64,000 nt of DNA, from the NCBI GenBank assembly GCA_009741485.1, contig CM019214.1, positions 56,139,219-56,203,218 of the forward strand. Reading direction: 5' to 3'. The notes beneath the pieces are model-generated. The model made no database searches. It was not told where the DNA came from and worked only from the letters and a program-made list of their open reading frames with translations. Positions 1-14,300 of the stretch are shown here, piece by piece (the stretch's first letter is position 1; every line of letters starts with the position of its first letter). The stretch comes from Malurus cyaneus samueli. Lineage: Eukaryota; Chordata; Aves; Passeriformes; Maluridae. Position numbers and translations under genes: made by a program.

Positions 1-3000
1 AGTACGTACTTCTGTTCTTCAGCAAGTATACCCTCCATTTAAAATACCTTAAAAAACCCGCAACAAACCACAAACTAGCTGAAGAAAAATAGTGAAGTCT
101 TCAAGCTGAACAGAATTTTCTGGAAGTTCTACACTGTACATGATGCCTTTTATCGTTTAAGTCTGGTTTACTTTGGATAAACTAAAATATCCTAAAAATG
201 CCTTCTTGATAATTATTCCTACAAACAGAATTCTCTATGGATTAAGACATATTTTTATCCTTAAATATATCTCATGCACCCAACAAATGCTGAAATTGTT
301 GTTAGTTGAATAATTCTAGAGGTGGGAATACAGTTTCTTTAATAATTTTCCAACAGACTATTCAACTTTTCCTTTGAACTGGAGTGACTCTGTGCCCTGT
401 TATACCAGGTCTTGTTGAAAAAGTTAAACGTAAATACCCCTGTTTTCCCCTAGTTTTGAAGGATTTTGGCCTGATATTTCTTATTCTGTGCTCACTGTCA
501 AGTTATGAGTTTTTTTGAATTATGCTTCAGTAGTCTGCAGTAGCCAGTGAAGTAGCTACACTGTGAAGCAGCCAGACAGCCTGTGCTCTTTCTTGCCTTC
601 TCTTTCCCAGATTCAGCTGCAGCAAGAGACCTTCTTATCCAAAAGAGGGACCCTGCATGACAGTAACACCTGTTTGGTCTGACTGGTATTCTCCAACTGA
701 CTGTCATGGAAAACAGAACACTATTTTCTTTTAAAAAGTACCAGAATTAGTATGAACTAGCCCTTCCCAATGTTAACATTCAGTTCTGTAATCACAATTT
801 ATTTAAATGGTTTTATACTTTTTAAATTTCATGTATTGTTGTGAAAATACTAACTTTTGTCTCAGCCAGAGAGCCTTGCTTGCAGAAAAGGTCCCACTTC
901 AGGTACTTTGATGTGCTTTGAAAGCATTTTTTTTAATCTTGTTTCTGTGATTTCAGCTCTGATAACAATTAGGACAATGTGAGCAACCTAGATATGTATT
1001 TTTTAGAGCAACTTTAGACTTACACTTTTTCTTTCAAAACTAGGTATGTGATAACTGTTAACAAATCAAAAAGCTTTCTGAATTTAAGATCTATAGCTGC
1101 AGTCAAAATAAGTTAGATCAACGTATGTTTCTAATGATTTAACACACAGCATCACTCTTCAGCTTCCATATGTGCAAAGAGTTGTACTGAAAACAATGGG
1201 AATAAATTGTAAATGGTCTGCAGGTTTCAGCAGAAAGAAGAGTTGAATCTGAGGCCAAATAGCTAAAAGTGAATTATCCAGTTCTGGAAACAAACTTTTC
1301 CATGTTCTGGCATACGTTTTGACATAAAATGCAGAATGTGTTAGGAAGATGGAATAACAAGTTTGAGATTTATAACACACTGCTTTATTGTTTGCTGAGA
1401 TATCTACATTAGCCAAAATGCCAACAGAGGGATAAAAAAAGACACATGTGCTTAAAAATGCAAGATCCAGAGAATAATTGAGTTTATGTGATTTATAAAT
1501 CTGCCTACCACTGCAGATGATACTCCATTTAGCTTGAGGATAAGACTCCTACAGTTCTTAGAAATGTCTTTCCATTAAGGTTGGTATTAGTCTTTCCCTT
1601 AACACCAGGGTGCTAGCTGGCAAGGTTGATGCCCACCTTTTTAATGACAGCATAGAAGCAAGATCAGCCTCCACAAAGTGAATGTACTTTTCCTGTAATT
1701 TTTGAGAACTGCTGGAGAAAAATCCAACAATATTTCAGAGAACAAAATACTCTCCTGACTATTTCTAGTCTGTATTCACCATCCTAGAGGAGCAAGCACT
1801 TCTGACAGTCACGTCAGAAGTTTTATGCAGAGCAGACTGAAGGCTGAGCCTTAGACTATTTTTACAAAATCTTAAATCCCCTCACTTCCTTGACAAGTGG
1901 TTTGATTACTATCTTGTTACTGTCTTACTATCCCAGACAGTAGCCTGATTGAGAGAACATGGTCTGAGTTTGGCTAGATATTTGGACTTTTGCAGCAGTT
2001 ACATGAAGGGAAGATTATTTTATGCCTTTTCACAGAAGGGAAATGCTGTTCTAAATGTGTTCTAGACAGATAGGTGTGGACATTGATTACAATGCAATTT
2101 CATATGCCAGAAAAGGGTCAGTTTGAGGTTTCATGCATGATGGGGGGCAGAGCCACCTAAGTAGGCTAGGAGAGACTCCTAAATGTCATTCTTGCACTTC
2201 TACTTCCATGGAATATTTCAAAAATACATCTAATTTCAAATTAGAGAATTACCAATAAATAAAGCATTTTAATTACTCTGCCTCTAGGATATTTTAATTT
2301 TTGTGCAAAACACAATAACTTGATAAGCAAAATGTTATTTACAGAATAACTGTGCCATGAATGTGAAGTGTGTGATGAGACAAAACTAGAATTCTGTGTA
2401 CTGGGTAAATTGACTATCCTCAACATATGAGTTAGATAAGGTGGATTGTTCTTTCTTTTTATATGGTTTTGTATAAGGTCTGTTTTTCAATATGTGATCA
2501 AACTAATGATGACCAGATTAAGCTTCAGGGCCACAGATGAAGAAATACTTTGTCTCTTTATCTCATTGTAGTGATTGTACATATTAGAACTAAATTGTTT
2601 TGTATAGTTATAAATAATAGACCTCTGAAGATGCCTGTGAATACTTAGATCCCTAAAGTCCTCCAGAGTTGAAAATGTTAATTAATTGAGACTGAAATTC
2701 CTAGAATAACAATTTTAATTGTAGAATCTGAAAGTGAGAACTGATCAGCTCTCGGATGCCCAGTATTTTTGCTGAACTAAGTATTAAGGACTGATCTATT
2801 TTAACAGCTCAGGCTAGCTTCTCTCCCCTTATCCTATTAAAATTCAAGCATAACTGTAATGCTACTTCCCCTGCTCTAAGCATGACTCAATTTGATCAAG
2901 TTATGCAATTACTTATCTTATTTGTATATTACTATAATAGAAACATGTTCCTAAATAAGATAGATGTCCATTAAAAAAAAAGTAAAAATACTTGGGGCTT

Positions 3001-3689
3001 ATCACTGTGCTTATTAAATCATTATCACAAAAAAAAATGTTTATATGACTTATGAAATCCAGTTCTGCCTAGTTTTGTTTTTCTTACTCATGGGTGTTGT
3101 TATTAAGGACACAATATATCTTAAGGAAATGTTGCTAATATTTTAAGGATTGTTTCCTGTATCTTGACCAATAGTGACTAAGGCAGGAAGGCACATCTGA
3201 TGTGTCCAAAGAGGTCAGGTACTCTAATCCCAGGGCAGGAGGTAGCTATTTCAATTACAAAGGGTTTTAAAACTAGACTTCTATTTATATTCTGTGAGCT
3301 CTGTAGGAATGTCTGCATGCACAATATTGATTTTTCTGTAGTTAGATTGTGAAGACTTTGCCCTATCATGTGTCCTTGAGACAGTAATGTAGAAATCCAT
3401 TTGCCTTATTCTTAACCTTTCACACAGCTGCTGAATTTAGTCACTGTGTATACAGGACTTTGGAAACAACTATATTCCCCTGGCAATAATGGAAATTAAA
3501 GAAAACAAGTGATGTGCCAATGTCACTTGCCACATATTTTGTAACGGTCAGAATCACGTCTCTGTTAAAACTCTTAACTTTTCTAATATACTTCAGCTTT
3601 TACTAACATGTTCAAGTGAAATTATCTACTTTGTTCAAAGCAACTGCATTGGTTGTGTTCCTCTGTTACCATGGGATATGCATACTAAC
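1..3689. other. Gene-free AT-rich stretch
   Basis: No frame longer than about 85 codons is present, and none resembles a known protein family. I see no CR1 3' end, LTR terminus or long tandem repeat. Scattered short A and T runs are the only low-complexity signal. The stretch reads as ordinary unique intergenic or intronic avian sequence. Confidence 0.6.
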
Positions 3690-3894
3690 CCATCAGTGCG
3701 GTGATCTTGCAGCAACATGTTATGTGTGGTGTAATTCTTGGATTTGGAGCTAGACAAGGCTTCCAGCAGGCTCAGAACAACAACAGCAGCACAGCTAGCA
3801 TAAGCTTCACCATGGGGGAAAGGGTGCAACCCCAGCAGACTTGCAAAAGAAAAAGCCATATGCAGGATGATGACAAGAGACTGCTGGGAAGTAT
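3690..3894 (-). other. Weak candidate internal exon (unrecognised)
   Basis: On the minus strand this 205-nt block is open in one frame. It is preceded by a pyrimidine-rich acceptor-like sequence ending TTCTCAG and followed by a donor-like G|GTTAGT. The translation is rich in Leu, Ala and Val, with a hydrophobic run around 'FSFASLLGLHPFPHG', but I do not recognise a family. The hydrophobic part partly reflects a CAG/CAA-rich run on the plus strand, so the open frame may be compositional. No neighbouring exon with a compatible phase was identified. It could equally be random or an old repeat. Confidence 0.15.
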
Positions 3895-4429
3895 CTGAGA
3901 ACATGAGGAAACAGCAAATAAATAAGTGACAAGGCTAAAATTCAACAAGATAAATATTCAGCCTTTGATATAGATATGTAATTTTCATCATTTTCTGGGA
4001 AAGAATTTGTTTTGATACATGTATCTAGCACACATGCCTTTGACTAAAGTTGAACTCATAAATTAACAAGGTTTTTTAATCCTCATTCTTCTAATAATCT
4101 CATAATGCAATGTCATTTAGGTTTATTAGCACTATTTGTTGACAGTTCAATATTAGGAGTAGTTGAGTAGATTAATAGAAGAAGGTGTGCAATATTATGC
4201 ATATATTTGTATGTGCATATATATTTGTGAAGGTTTCATAATTTATCAATCTATATGTATGCAAGAACAGAAGATTTATGTTTTAAAATGATCCTTTCCA
4301 TAAAAACAAAATACTTGAAAGGTATTTTGATTCCCTTATGAAAGGGAATTTTCCATAAAATCCCTTGGCATCCTTCAACATTTATTGACATTATTGTATG
4401 ATCTTTTTAGATAAATAGTGGATCAAAGG

Positions 4430-4477
4430 AAAAAAAACAAAAAAAAACCCCAAAAAAAAAAAAACAAACCAAAAAAC
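4430..4477 (+). repeat. A-rich low-complexity tract
   Basis: A run of adenines is interrupted by single C or CC residues. It could be the tail of a decayed retrotransposed sequence, but nothing recognisable lies directly upstream. Confidence 0.8.
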
Positions 4478-6709
4478 TTAAGTAAGGCTAACTGCATGAA
4501 TAAAAGGGAGTACAAAGTCACCCTTAAGCTTTTGTGCTATGAACTGCCAATAGCAATAGTCCTTGTACTCACAAAACACTTCCTTTTTGTCTCATTTGAG
4601 GTTTTAATCATTTGCTGATGATTCTTCCTCATGCTACTATTACTGTCATGAGCCAATATTACTGTGAGCAATAAATGTCAAGTTTTTCCCCATTGTGAGA
4701 AGGTTTTCATCATCATCATGCATCTCACAGCAGCTGGGACTTTTTCTCATCTGTTGGTAAGCCTTTTGAGTCTATAGCCTTTGTCCAATTTATGGGAGAC
4801 AAATACCATCAGATCTGTTTCTGTACAAGAATAGCAAAAAGGCATGTAAAAAACTTGAATGTATCATCTCTGTCAATTCACAGTGAGAGAAGATCTTTAT
4901 TAGTGGTAAAAATCTTGATCCCCAAAAGTTAGCTGCGTGCATGATGACACCTTCCAATATGCTCTCAAGTACAAAAGAAAAAAACATAAAGCATAATGTT
5001 CAAGAAGAAGTGATGGAAATGGAATCTGTTCATCACAACAGATGGTGGATGTAGCAAAAATCTGGGGTCTGAGAAGGGGATAAATTTCACCTAACTTTGC
5101 ATGCTGTATTATGTTATTGCCTACACTGAGGTGCCTACAATAAACTCCTTCTAAATTTAGTGGTGAAGAATCACACCTTTGGAGTAACAATTATCTGACC
5201 TATTTGCATTTCCACTTTAAGATAAGAAAAAGTACCTAGTTAAATTTCTTCTTTTTCTTCTTTTATTGATTCTTAAGGTGACCAGTCCTGATACATACCT
5301 CTGCATTGCAAATAATCTGAGCCATATTCCAAGTTATTAGAGACTTTGCTTTTATTTGGAAGAGTACAAATTGAGCCATGGTTAGTTATCAGGTTGTGAA
5401 GTATCTTCCTTCACCTTATGACAGACCAGAAAAGAGAAGGTTCTTCTATTTCTGTCCCCCAAAACAAGAACATATGGGTTTCTCAGTTTTTATAAGAATG
5501 GAAAGTGCTTTTGCTGCCACAGGGGTAGACAAGAAAATGCTTAGAGTTCAGTTCTTTCACAAAGTCCTAATAAAATTTTTCAGAATCTTTCCTTCATCTC
5601 TCTTCTTTTACATTTTATGACAGAATGGACTGAAACTTTAGTAAATTATGCCAGTAAAAATTCCACCACTTTTATCTTTGGGTGGATGAAACTTTGGTGG
5701 GTGAAATTATTTCTATTGATCTCTCCTGTTAATAAATATTGCAACTGTGCGGAAAACTTCCTACTAAGTTCTTAATATTTTAAATTAATTCTATATTTAA
5801 ACTTTCAAATTCTCTGTACAAGTAATGATATTAATCTGTCCCTGATTTTGCTATAGGGATTTCATGGAAGTAACAGCAAATATAGTTGAACATCCTTGGG
5901 AACAGTTTTATCATACTTGTTTTGGATATCTTGTTAGCAATTTTAAATACAAGAAGTGAACAGCACTGAGTATGTTCAATACTTAACAGGTTTAGATTTG
6001 AATACAAATCAGTGCCATTATATTGACTGGAGAAAAGCCAGGCAAGCGCAGAGTCCAGTCTTGTAAGCAGAGAGTTATCAGCTGTCAGAAGTAAAACAAG
6101 ACCCGTGCCTGCCATGGTCACAAGGAACAAGGACTGAGCATTTTCTTGAAAGTAGCTATTAGGCTATGTGAATATTTTGTCTCGCCATTTTAATCCAAAA
6201 CCTTAAAAATTCATTTGGGAAGACCATCAGGAAGACTTTATGCTGTTAGGATTTAGTATTGTTAATTCAAGGGGACTTAAACTGCTGGGGACATAATAAT
6301 TTCTGAATCATGATTTATTCAAAATAACTTGACTTTTAGATAGGGGTTGTATACTTAAACAGCAGTTTGAGTCATGCCTTTTTTTTTTGTTTAGTTGATG
6401 AATGCCTGGTAGATGGGATACTTAAAATCTTCTAATTCCATTTAACTGAAATGTTGAAAGACATCCCATGTCTTCTTTTTCAAATCTACATAGAATCTTC
6501 TCATCTGAAAGTAAAGAGGTATTCACTTTGCTACAGAGTTCACAGGAGAAACCTTCCTCTCAGAGGAGAAATCTTTATCCATATTGTTGTAGGAAGACTG
6601 AACTTGTCAATTGAACATTATCCCATCGTGGTAATGACACAAATAGTTAAACACACAGAAACTTGAAACTGGCAAAAAACAACAAGCAAGCAATCATCAC
6701 CACACCCAC

Positions 6710-6768
6710 AAAAAAAAAAAAAAAAAAAAAAAAAACAAACCCAACCCCAACCAAAACCAAACTCAACC
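6710..6768 (+). repeat. Poly-A (26 nt) followed by C/A-rich tract
   Basis: An uninterrupted run of 26 adenines (6,710-6,735) continues into a short 'ccaa'-type C/A-rich sequence. No target-site duplication or retroposed body was recognised upstream. Confidence 0.85.
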
Positions 6769-8461
6769 ATGTTGGGATCAATTGCAAATAAATAGTTGTG
6801 ACCAATCTAAGGTTACATAATTAATCTTGCATTTATATATGCTGTGCACAATTCCTTTCAAAATGTGGAACAAAATGTATACAAGTGCAAAATTGACATA
6901 TTTTTTACTGGAAAACAGTAGTAGTTTCCAGTTTAGCCCAGGAGCAGATAAGTCTGCCCTTCAAACTCAAAACACTATGTTACTATGGTCTTTTTCTATT
7001 TTTTCTTTTTGCTTCTTTGGATATGTTTCATTTGGAAGCAAGAACAAAACATGTCATTATTAGACATGTTTTGGTAGCTCATATCCCAAGAACAGTAGAT
7101 GAATGAAACATTACAGTAAGAGAAGGAAAGAGCAGATTAAGAAAGGAAAATCAAAATAGGACATATTTGTCCTTTACTAAGTCTATTTGGAAGGAATAGA
7201 ATGGTACTTTGACCAACCTGACATATTTTTTGTAATTGACATTTCGTTCAAAATTCAGTCGTTTCTGTCTAAGGGTTAAATTATTTTCCTCTTTTATTTC
7301 TTTCTAAATTTAAAATAAAATTGAAACCAATATAGTTTATAAGGAAGTTTTCTTTCCCATACAGCTCTACATTTTTTTTTTCCATTATGAATATTAATGA
7401 ATAAAGAAAGGAAAGCTTTTGTATGAGATTGGGTTTATCTTGGAAAAAAAAGCTATTTAGTAGTAATTGTGTTCTTTTATGCTATTGAAAGCAGAATTCT
7501 CCTCATAGTATGCATTTCTCTGTGTATATCTCTATATGTAAATTTTGTCACCAATGTTTTTTCTTTGTTTTTAAAGATTTTTGTCAAAATCAATTTTATT
7601 TACATAAAACGCATCTACCTGAACTAAGTGAAGAGAAGTATAAAGCTCTTAAAACCTTTCAACTTCCCATAACTGGTTTGTCAAGTAAATACTTTATGTA
7701 TATTTAATGGCTTTAACTGTAGCCAAAAGGATCAAGAAATACATGTGTACTTCAGTCTTGAGGAGCAAATGTCACACATATGAAGGGATGCACATGCATG
7801 CATCTATATCTCTATATTTATTACACATGATTGAAGAAAAAGTACCAACAAAGATATTCCTTTTGCCTAAAAGGTAAGTTTGTGTGATTGACAGAACAGG
7901 ATGCACATTATGCTGTTCAGTTTAGTTTGATAAAAATCTGAATTTGTAGGATAAAGGCTTTGCTATTTGAGTCCCTAACATATCTTAAAGCAAGTTTTTA
8001 TTGCTAATATTTTCTGTTCTGTACCTCATGATTCAATTCTAAAGTTCATAAAAGAAGCATAAAGATCCACTTTTGATATCAGTCTGGATTTTCACAGAAG
8101 TCTATTTCTATTGTATTTAGTATGATTTAAATCTCATAGGTCCTCAGTTTTCTTAATTGATTTGACTGTGAAAAATGCTGTAAAAATATTTTGATCTTGA
8201 ACTAATATTGCAATGTCGTCTTTAATAATGTAAAAATCTCTGTGAGGAAAAAATGTAGTGGAGACAAATTCAGTGGCACCTTTATATATTGATGAAAATC
8301 ATAAAATAGTCATACAAGAATAAGAACTGAGCATACACTTCAAGAATTATTCAGCATGAGAATTCTATTTACCACCAGAAATATTGGTTTAGAAACTGAC
8401 TCATTTCTGTGTATAATGCCTTTCTATAGCTGCTCTGAAATACTTGAGAAATTGTGCTCAG

Positions 8462-8940
8462 TGTGTTTTCTGGTTTTGACTGGGACAGAGTTAATATTCC
8501 TCACAATGGCTAGTATACAGGGTTGTACTTTGGATGCTGAAACAAAATAATAATTCAGGGATGATTTAGCTATGGCTAGGCAGTGTTTGTGCAGAGCCAA
8601 TTCCTTTTCTGTCTCTCACCCCGCCCCACCAGTGAGAAGGCTGGGGGTGCACACAAAGTTGTGAGAGGATACAGCCAGGACAACTGACCCCAGCTGACCA
8701 AAGGGATATCCCAGGCCATATGGTATCATGTTCAGCATGTAAATCTAGGAGAAGAAGAAAGGAGGGTAATTCAGATTGATGATGTTTGTCTTCCCAAGTC
8801 ACTTGTACAGTGACAGAGCCCCATTTTCCTGGAGATGACTAAACATCTGCCAGTTATGGGAAGTGGAGGATGAATTTCTTGATATTCTGTCCTTCCATGC
8901 ACAGCTTTTGCAATCAAAATTGTCTTTATTACCCAATATA
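8462..8940 (+). mobile_element. Old degenerate LTR, avian ERVL type
   Basis: The segment opens with 'tggttttgactgggacagag' and later carries 'cagccaggacaactgacccc', 'ccaaagggatatcccaggcc' and a 3' part 'gcttttgcaatc..ttgtctttatt'. I recognise this order of phrases from common avian ERVL-class LTRs, where the equivalents are the start of U3, the mid-U3 block ahead of the TATA region, and the U5 end. Sequence decay is substantial, so boundaries are approximate and no target-site duplication was identified. No internal retroviral sequence follows, so it is a solo or truncated LTR. Orientation follows the order of these blocks. Confidence 0.65.
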
Positions 8941-10849
8941 GATGAAAATGGTATGTGAGATCATTTGGAAGAGAGGGTGTGCAGAAAATATGATGGATTA
9001 TCATAATCTCTAAATCAGGAAACAATAACCAGGCAGCAACATGAGTCTAAGCTGCATAACAAAAATAGAATAATTGGTTCTAGACTTCAGCTTTGCCTTA
9101 ATTTAGGCTAATGTTCCAATACTGGATGCAACAAAACAGAAAAATTAATGTTTGTTAATGTCATACAATGTAAACAATTCCTCAAAGATGGACGTGGTCT
9201 GGAAAGCAAAGTGATGTATTAGGGATACTAAGGGCAAGAGAAAAAGAAAACAGTAAACACTCTGTTATATATAAAATGGATGGAGAAACAGGAAAGTTGC
9301 AAATAGGTATTGCCTACCAATAAAGGTAGGATCTTCTCTGCCATGAGTAAAACATGAGTAAATCAAGTGCAATTCAAATGTACTGTGTATATATAGGTGT
9401 ATGTGCTGGAGAAAGAAAAAAGCACACAAAAATGTGGGGTGTTTTGTAGAAGAGTGAAGAAGTGTGTGTGTGAATTTGGAAGTGATTATATAAATTACAG
9501 AACTATCTCAGCAATCATCAGAAGAAAATGTACTTGTTCATGACTAATCTAGAAAGATCTCCTTGGGAAAATGGGAAGATAAAACAGAATATCTAGTAAC
9601 AGAGGTTGATTAAAATAACTTTAAAAAGATCAACAGGAAGATCTTTAGATTCTTCTCTGATACATTGCAGACAGCTATTTTGGAAGCAACACAGAAAAGA
9701 AGCTGATCTTCTAGAAACTAGAAAAAGGACAAAAGTTATGGTTCATAGTTAAGGTAGCAGTAGGTACTGGATGATAATCGACCACACAGCTCAGAGCAAA
9801 AGCACAGTACTGACACAACTGGTGTCAAAATGCCCATATATGTTAGTTTGTCAAACACAGATTCCAGATCAAAAGAAGTTAAGGTAATGGTAACCCTTTT
9901 TGTACATTAAATATAAAGGCTGGCATCATCAGAAGAAGGTTTGGATAAAATTTAGGCTTCCTGGCCATATGAAAAGACTCAAAGAGTTTTGTCCCACATA
10001 AGAAGGGCAGGAGGGAGAAAAGTTAAAAGGAGCAGCAGACAGAACAAAGACAGGATAAGTAAGGGCAGACTGTGTAGTTGTCACTGGGGGCAATAGACCA
10101 ATAAGTGAAGTTACCTAGAGGGTTTCATCACCTGAAATAATATAGTCTCTCAAGGATGTAAAAATTTTGCACATCAAGTTGCAACCAGGTATGGGAAAAT
10201 GAAGTCTTGGGATTGGAATTCAGTTCCCTAAATGCAGATGCTATGGGATTACCTGCCAGCTACTGCTTCAGAGAGGCACATATTTCCAGTAATCCGCTAT
10301 AATCTGACATCTGATGGTGTTTATGCAACTGAATAACCCATTAGATTATTTCCTATAGCTGTACACCATGGTACCTTTTTTTTTCAATAGGCTATAAGGA
10401 AGAAAGGTGAAAAAATTGTTTTTTTTGCCTTTTGAGAAACTTGTAAAATGAGTTAGGTGACAAAGCAGTGCTGTTGGTGGGAACTGGACTAAGTTTTTAA
10501 GGCAGTATTACCTTTAATAATGCTTCAAATAATAAAGAACTGACATCTGAGCCATTAGTTTTTCATCTTGTCCTCTAAGAAAAATATGTCCTAAAATCCT
10601 TTACATTAAATAATTTATCTCTGAGTAATTCTCATGACAGAAACAGACTAAGACAGGGCATACAAGCTACCTCAAATTTCTGTTGCAATTCATGGCCAGC
10701 GGATGAAGCTGGATATAAAAATCTGCCTTTAACCATCCATATCATACAAACAAGATAGATGAGAGTGAAGGTGTCTACTATCATATTCATTTTGGTCTAT
10801 TTATTATATTGACAAATTCAAGCAACTCTGCTTTTTCTTCATATTATTG
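8941..10849. other. Gene-free stretch
   Basis: No protein-like frame, LTR terminus or CR1 end was recognised. The sequence is purine-rich on the plus strand across much of 9,180-10,080, without a clear repeat unit. Confidence 0.55.
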
Positions 10850-11102
10850 TTCTAGTTTTAGACAAGGAGGTGACTCATTTTTTTACAATAGCTGAGTGGG
10901 AGCATGGCCAGACACTAGCTTCTGAAAGGAAAGGTGTGGGTTCTGTTCCAGAGAAAGCCTGATCTGGAATATGTGGTTGGTATTTGTTGCAGGTCTTCCA
11001 TGTAAATAGTTTCTTTGTCTTTTGTTATTTATATTGTTGCTGTTACTGTTTGTTTTCTTACCTTGTTGCTGCTTCCAGTAAATTGCTCTTATTTAAACCT
11101 GG
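10850..11102 (+). mobile_element. LTR-like remnant (3' part of an avian ERVL-type LTR)
   Basis: The right end, 'ttgctgcttccagtaaattg' followed by 'ctcttatttaaacctgg', resembles the U5 terminus of avian ERVL LTRs. These typically end in a short T-rich run, then '..aaattgttcttat..'. The 60 bases before it are T/G-rich, as is usual for those LTRs. The left boundary is uncertain and no direct repeat was found. It could be an unrelated unique sequence with a chance match. Confidence 0.4.
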
Positions 11103-11286
11103 ATGTGGCTACACTTAATTTCTAATTACAACAACTCCACACTACCAGCCTGGTTGCATTCAATAAAAACTTCCGCAATCACAGATGCTCAAATAGAGAG
11201 GTTCATTGAAGCAAAGAAAATACAAAATCAGAAATTACTGACTATTGACAAAGGCATTTTCTGCATTAGTGCTAAACATACATACT

Positions 11287-11366
11287 AAAAAAAAAAAAAA
11301 CAAAAAAACAACCAAAAAACCAAAAAACAAAAACAAAAACAAAAAAAAAACAAAACCGAAAAAAAA
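11287..11366 (+). repeat. A-rich (CAAA)n-like tract
   Basis: About 80 bases consist almost entirely of A with periodic single C residues. This is low-complexity sequence. Translation through it gives only Lys/Asn/Thr-rich artefacts. Confidence 0.9.
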
Positions 11367-14300
11367 TCCAATGGGTAATTCATTAATTTTAACTTTGCAA
11401 TCAATTAAGCTTCATATCATCTGGGTGTCATGTGACATAGTCAGAGACTCAAATCTTATCAGAGAGGCATGCCTGCTTTGGGGAGAAGAGAGGAGCCAGC
11501 CAGTTGACTTGTGTGGAAAGTAGGGTTGCATTCTCATCCGCTGCCATGGAGGATTTCAAATGCCATATTTCTGTCATGATGGTGAGGGGGGCAGAGACTT
11601 TACATGTCACTGAGAGATATAGAGAGTTTTGTTTACAAAAGCTGTGGGTCTTGTTTTAGGGTGGAACAAAACTGTGACACCATTGGTATCAGTCCCTCTT
11701 CCACCTCCCTGAGGCAGAGATAAGAATTATCTGTCCTCTGCCTGATAACTTCCATCAGCAGGCTAGCACGCCCACATTAATTCCTTTCTCATGGAAATCC
11801 CCTCAACACATCTCATGGCTTTAGATTTCATTCCTACAAAAATGTAAAACAAAATATACTGCCTGAAGGGTAATTCACTTCAAATTCATCCTATGGCATA
11901 CAGTGAAAGGGATCCATGAATACAAGACTGAATAAGGAACATTTGTTCTCTGCTTGCTTAGTAAAAATATCATAGCTGGCAAAAGGTGGCAGTGTTCTCA
12001 TAATACATGGTTGCAGTGGAGTCCATTTCCCAGAACAACATTTATGATAGAATGCTATAGTGATTTAGAAGGTAACTATCATATTAAACCAAGGAGAAAA
12101 GCTAAGACAAAGACACCCTCTAAAAAAGACCCTTTTGTATTGCGTATCTGTATTGATACATAAACAATTTCCCTGGGATTACTCTGTTTTCTTTTCTCGA
12201 GCTTTGCTCTTATTATCTTTACAGTTGTATAGCTCTTCATTGTTTCCATCATTGCCACTTTTTCTTCCCCATCTTCAAATTCTTATTAATTTCTAAAATG
12301 TTCACTGCTCTCAACTTCTCTGTTCAAACAAACTAACTTCAGTTCTACCCACAGGATGTAATTACAAGTTTTCTAATGCCTAAATGAGTGGTAGATGAGA
12401 CTTGTTTGTTTTTCTTGTGTGGGCTGGAACCCTGCTATTTTACTGAAAGGCATTATAAATGTTTAAGTCATCTAGGAATAGAGGTTTTTCACTATTAATT
12501 TGAATGCCTGCACATGTGTCAGCTTTCCTTCAAGTAAGAACTCAAGATCAGTATTCATTTTTAATAGTTTTCTTTGTCTATTTTGAATGTTCTTTAGTTG
12601 CATCCAGAGCAAACTTAGTCTTCTTCTTAACAAAACAATGGATCTCCTGTCCAAAGCAAAGTTCAGACAATTCTTAGCTAAGCAGGTAGACATTCATTCT
12701 CAGTCTTGAGATCTAACCATTATCAGAGTAAACAACTTTTCCTTTAGCTCTAGATTACTCTAGAACACCTCATATGACTGGTATTTTATAGTTAGTGTAT
12801 TCACTGCCAGCATTCCTGCCTATACTTTTTTTCATTACTTGAAGTTTTTATAGTGAGGAGTTTGCAGGTCTTTGTTCAGCACTGTAACTGGAAGGCACCT
12901 TCAGCCTGGGCTGGTGTCTCATTTGCATCACTCATTTAGTTAGCTGATAACTGTGATCTTAATGTAATCCAAATGCAGAAATGCAGGCAGTATGCGCATG
13001 AAACCAGAATATTGATGTCAGCAAAGCAAATTCTTCACTGGGGACAGAAAACATTATGACACACAATATGTATGACTTGACCAGTACGGACTTTGAATTT
13101 TTGCTGAAGAGCATTTTGTGTTCATCTTGGACTTTCAGTTTAAAGATTTCCTTAGTAACTGTTTTTACAACTCTTCTTTCAGTACACATAGAATTTCTAA
13201 CTTGCTCTAACTCTTGAAAATATCCCTCTCTGGGTGCCCTTTTTGTTTATTAATATTCTAATGGTTTTTGTCATCATGCATTTGTCTCCATCCCCCAGCA
13301 TTTTTTAAAAATTCCATCTAAATTCCAGCACAAGAGTATGATTGTATATCAGAAATAGGCAGTGTACCTGTTCTTTACATTTACTGGTCATACTTATTTC
13401 ACTGTAACTCTCTTTTACATTCCTACCTAGATCTCACAATAGTGCAAAAGTCACAACAAATCTCTGTGAAATTCCGACGTTTCCATATTTTTGCAAGTTT
13501 CTCCTATTGTCCCTAGAGGATGTTTTGCATCATATTAAATAAAGCAATCCCAGATTTAATGGCCCCTAATTATACAGTGCAATTATCTTGAGGAAAAATT
13601 CTTTCATGTGAAGTAAATAAATTCTTAGTGAAAACTCCATTTTACTTTATTTGGTTTTGCGTTCATCCATCTGCATGCAAGTGGTAGTGGAAAAAAATGT
13701 GGGAAAAAATACTTTACTGAACAAAACTCCATTTGTAAGCCATGTCTACTATGCATATTTATTTTACATTATTATTTGGTTAACTGTTGGGAAGTGCAAA
13801 GCCATGAACAGAAGTGAAACCACAATTACTAATTGCATATGTTTTAGAAGCAGCTTTTCATTATCTGTCATAATTTTATAGCATATTAAAGATATTTTTT
13901 CTGAGTACTGTAGTCATTTTCATCATTAGAGAGTATAAGAAGCTCATTAATTACCTTGAACTGCCAAGTTACTTTTCTTCCTAAATTACATGTCTATTTT
14001 CTATTTTATTTTTAAGACTTCTTTTCAAGATAAAATTTAAGCTTTTTTCTTTTTCTTTTTTTTTTCTTTTTAGAAGATGTACTAAAGCAACATGATCAGC
14101 TTTATAATTAAATGTTTTGACATGAATAAGCTTATCTGCTTTCCTGAAGACTGTGGGTGTAGATCATCCGGTTATACAAGAAGTCTTTATCATTAAGTAC
14201 AGGAATGTGAATGCAGGAAAAGTTATAAATACTGAAATAGCCTTTTAATATAATTAACAATTTAAATGCTTTTGTAGAGATTTGAAATAATGATGGACAG

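Larger units (their letters stand above)
3895..8461. other. Gene-free stretch with A-rich tracts
   Basis: No coding signal or recognisable transposon was found. It contains two A-rich low-complexity tracts (listed separately) and AT-rich microsatellite-like words near 4,190-4,260. Open frames here are all under about 100 codons and have no family resemblance. Confidence 0.6.
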
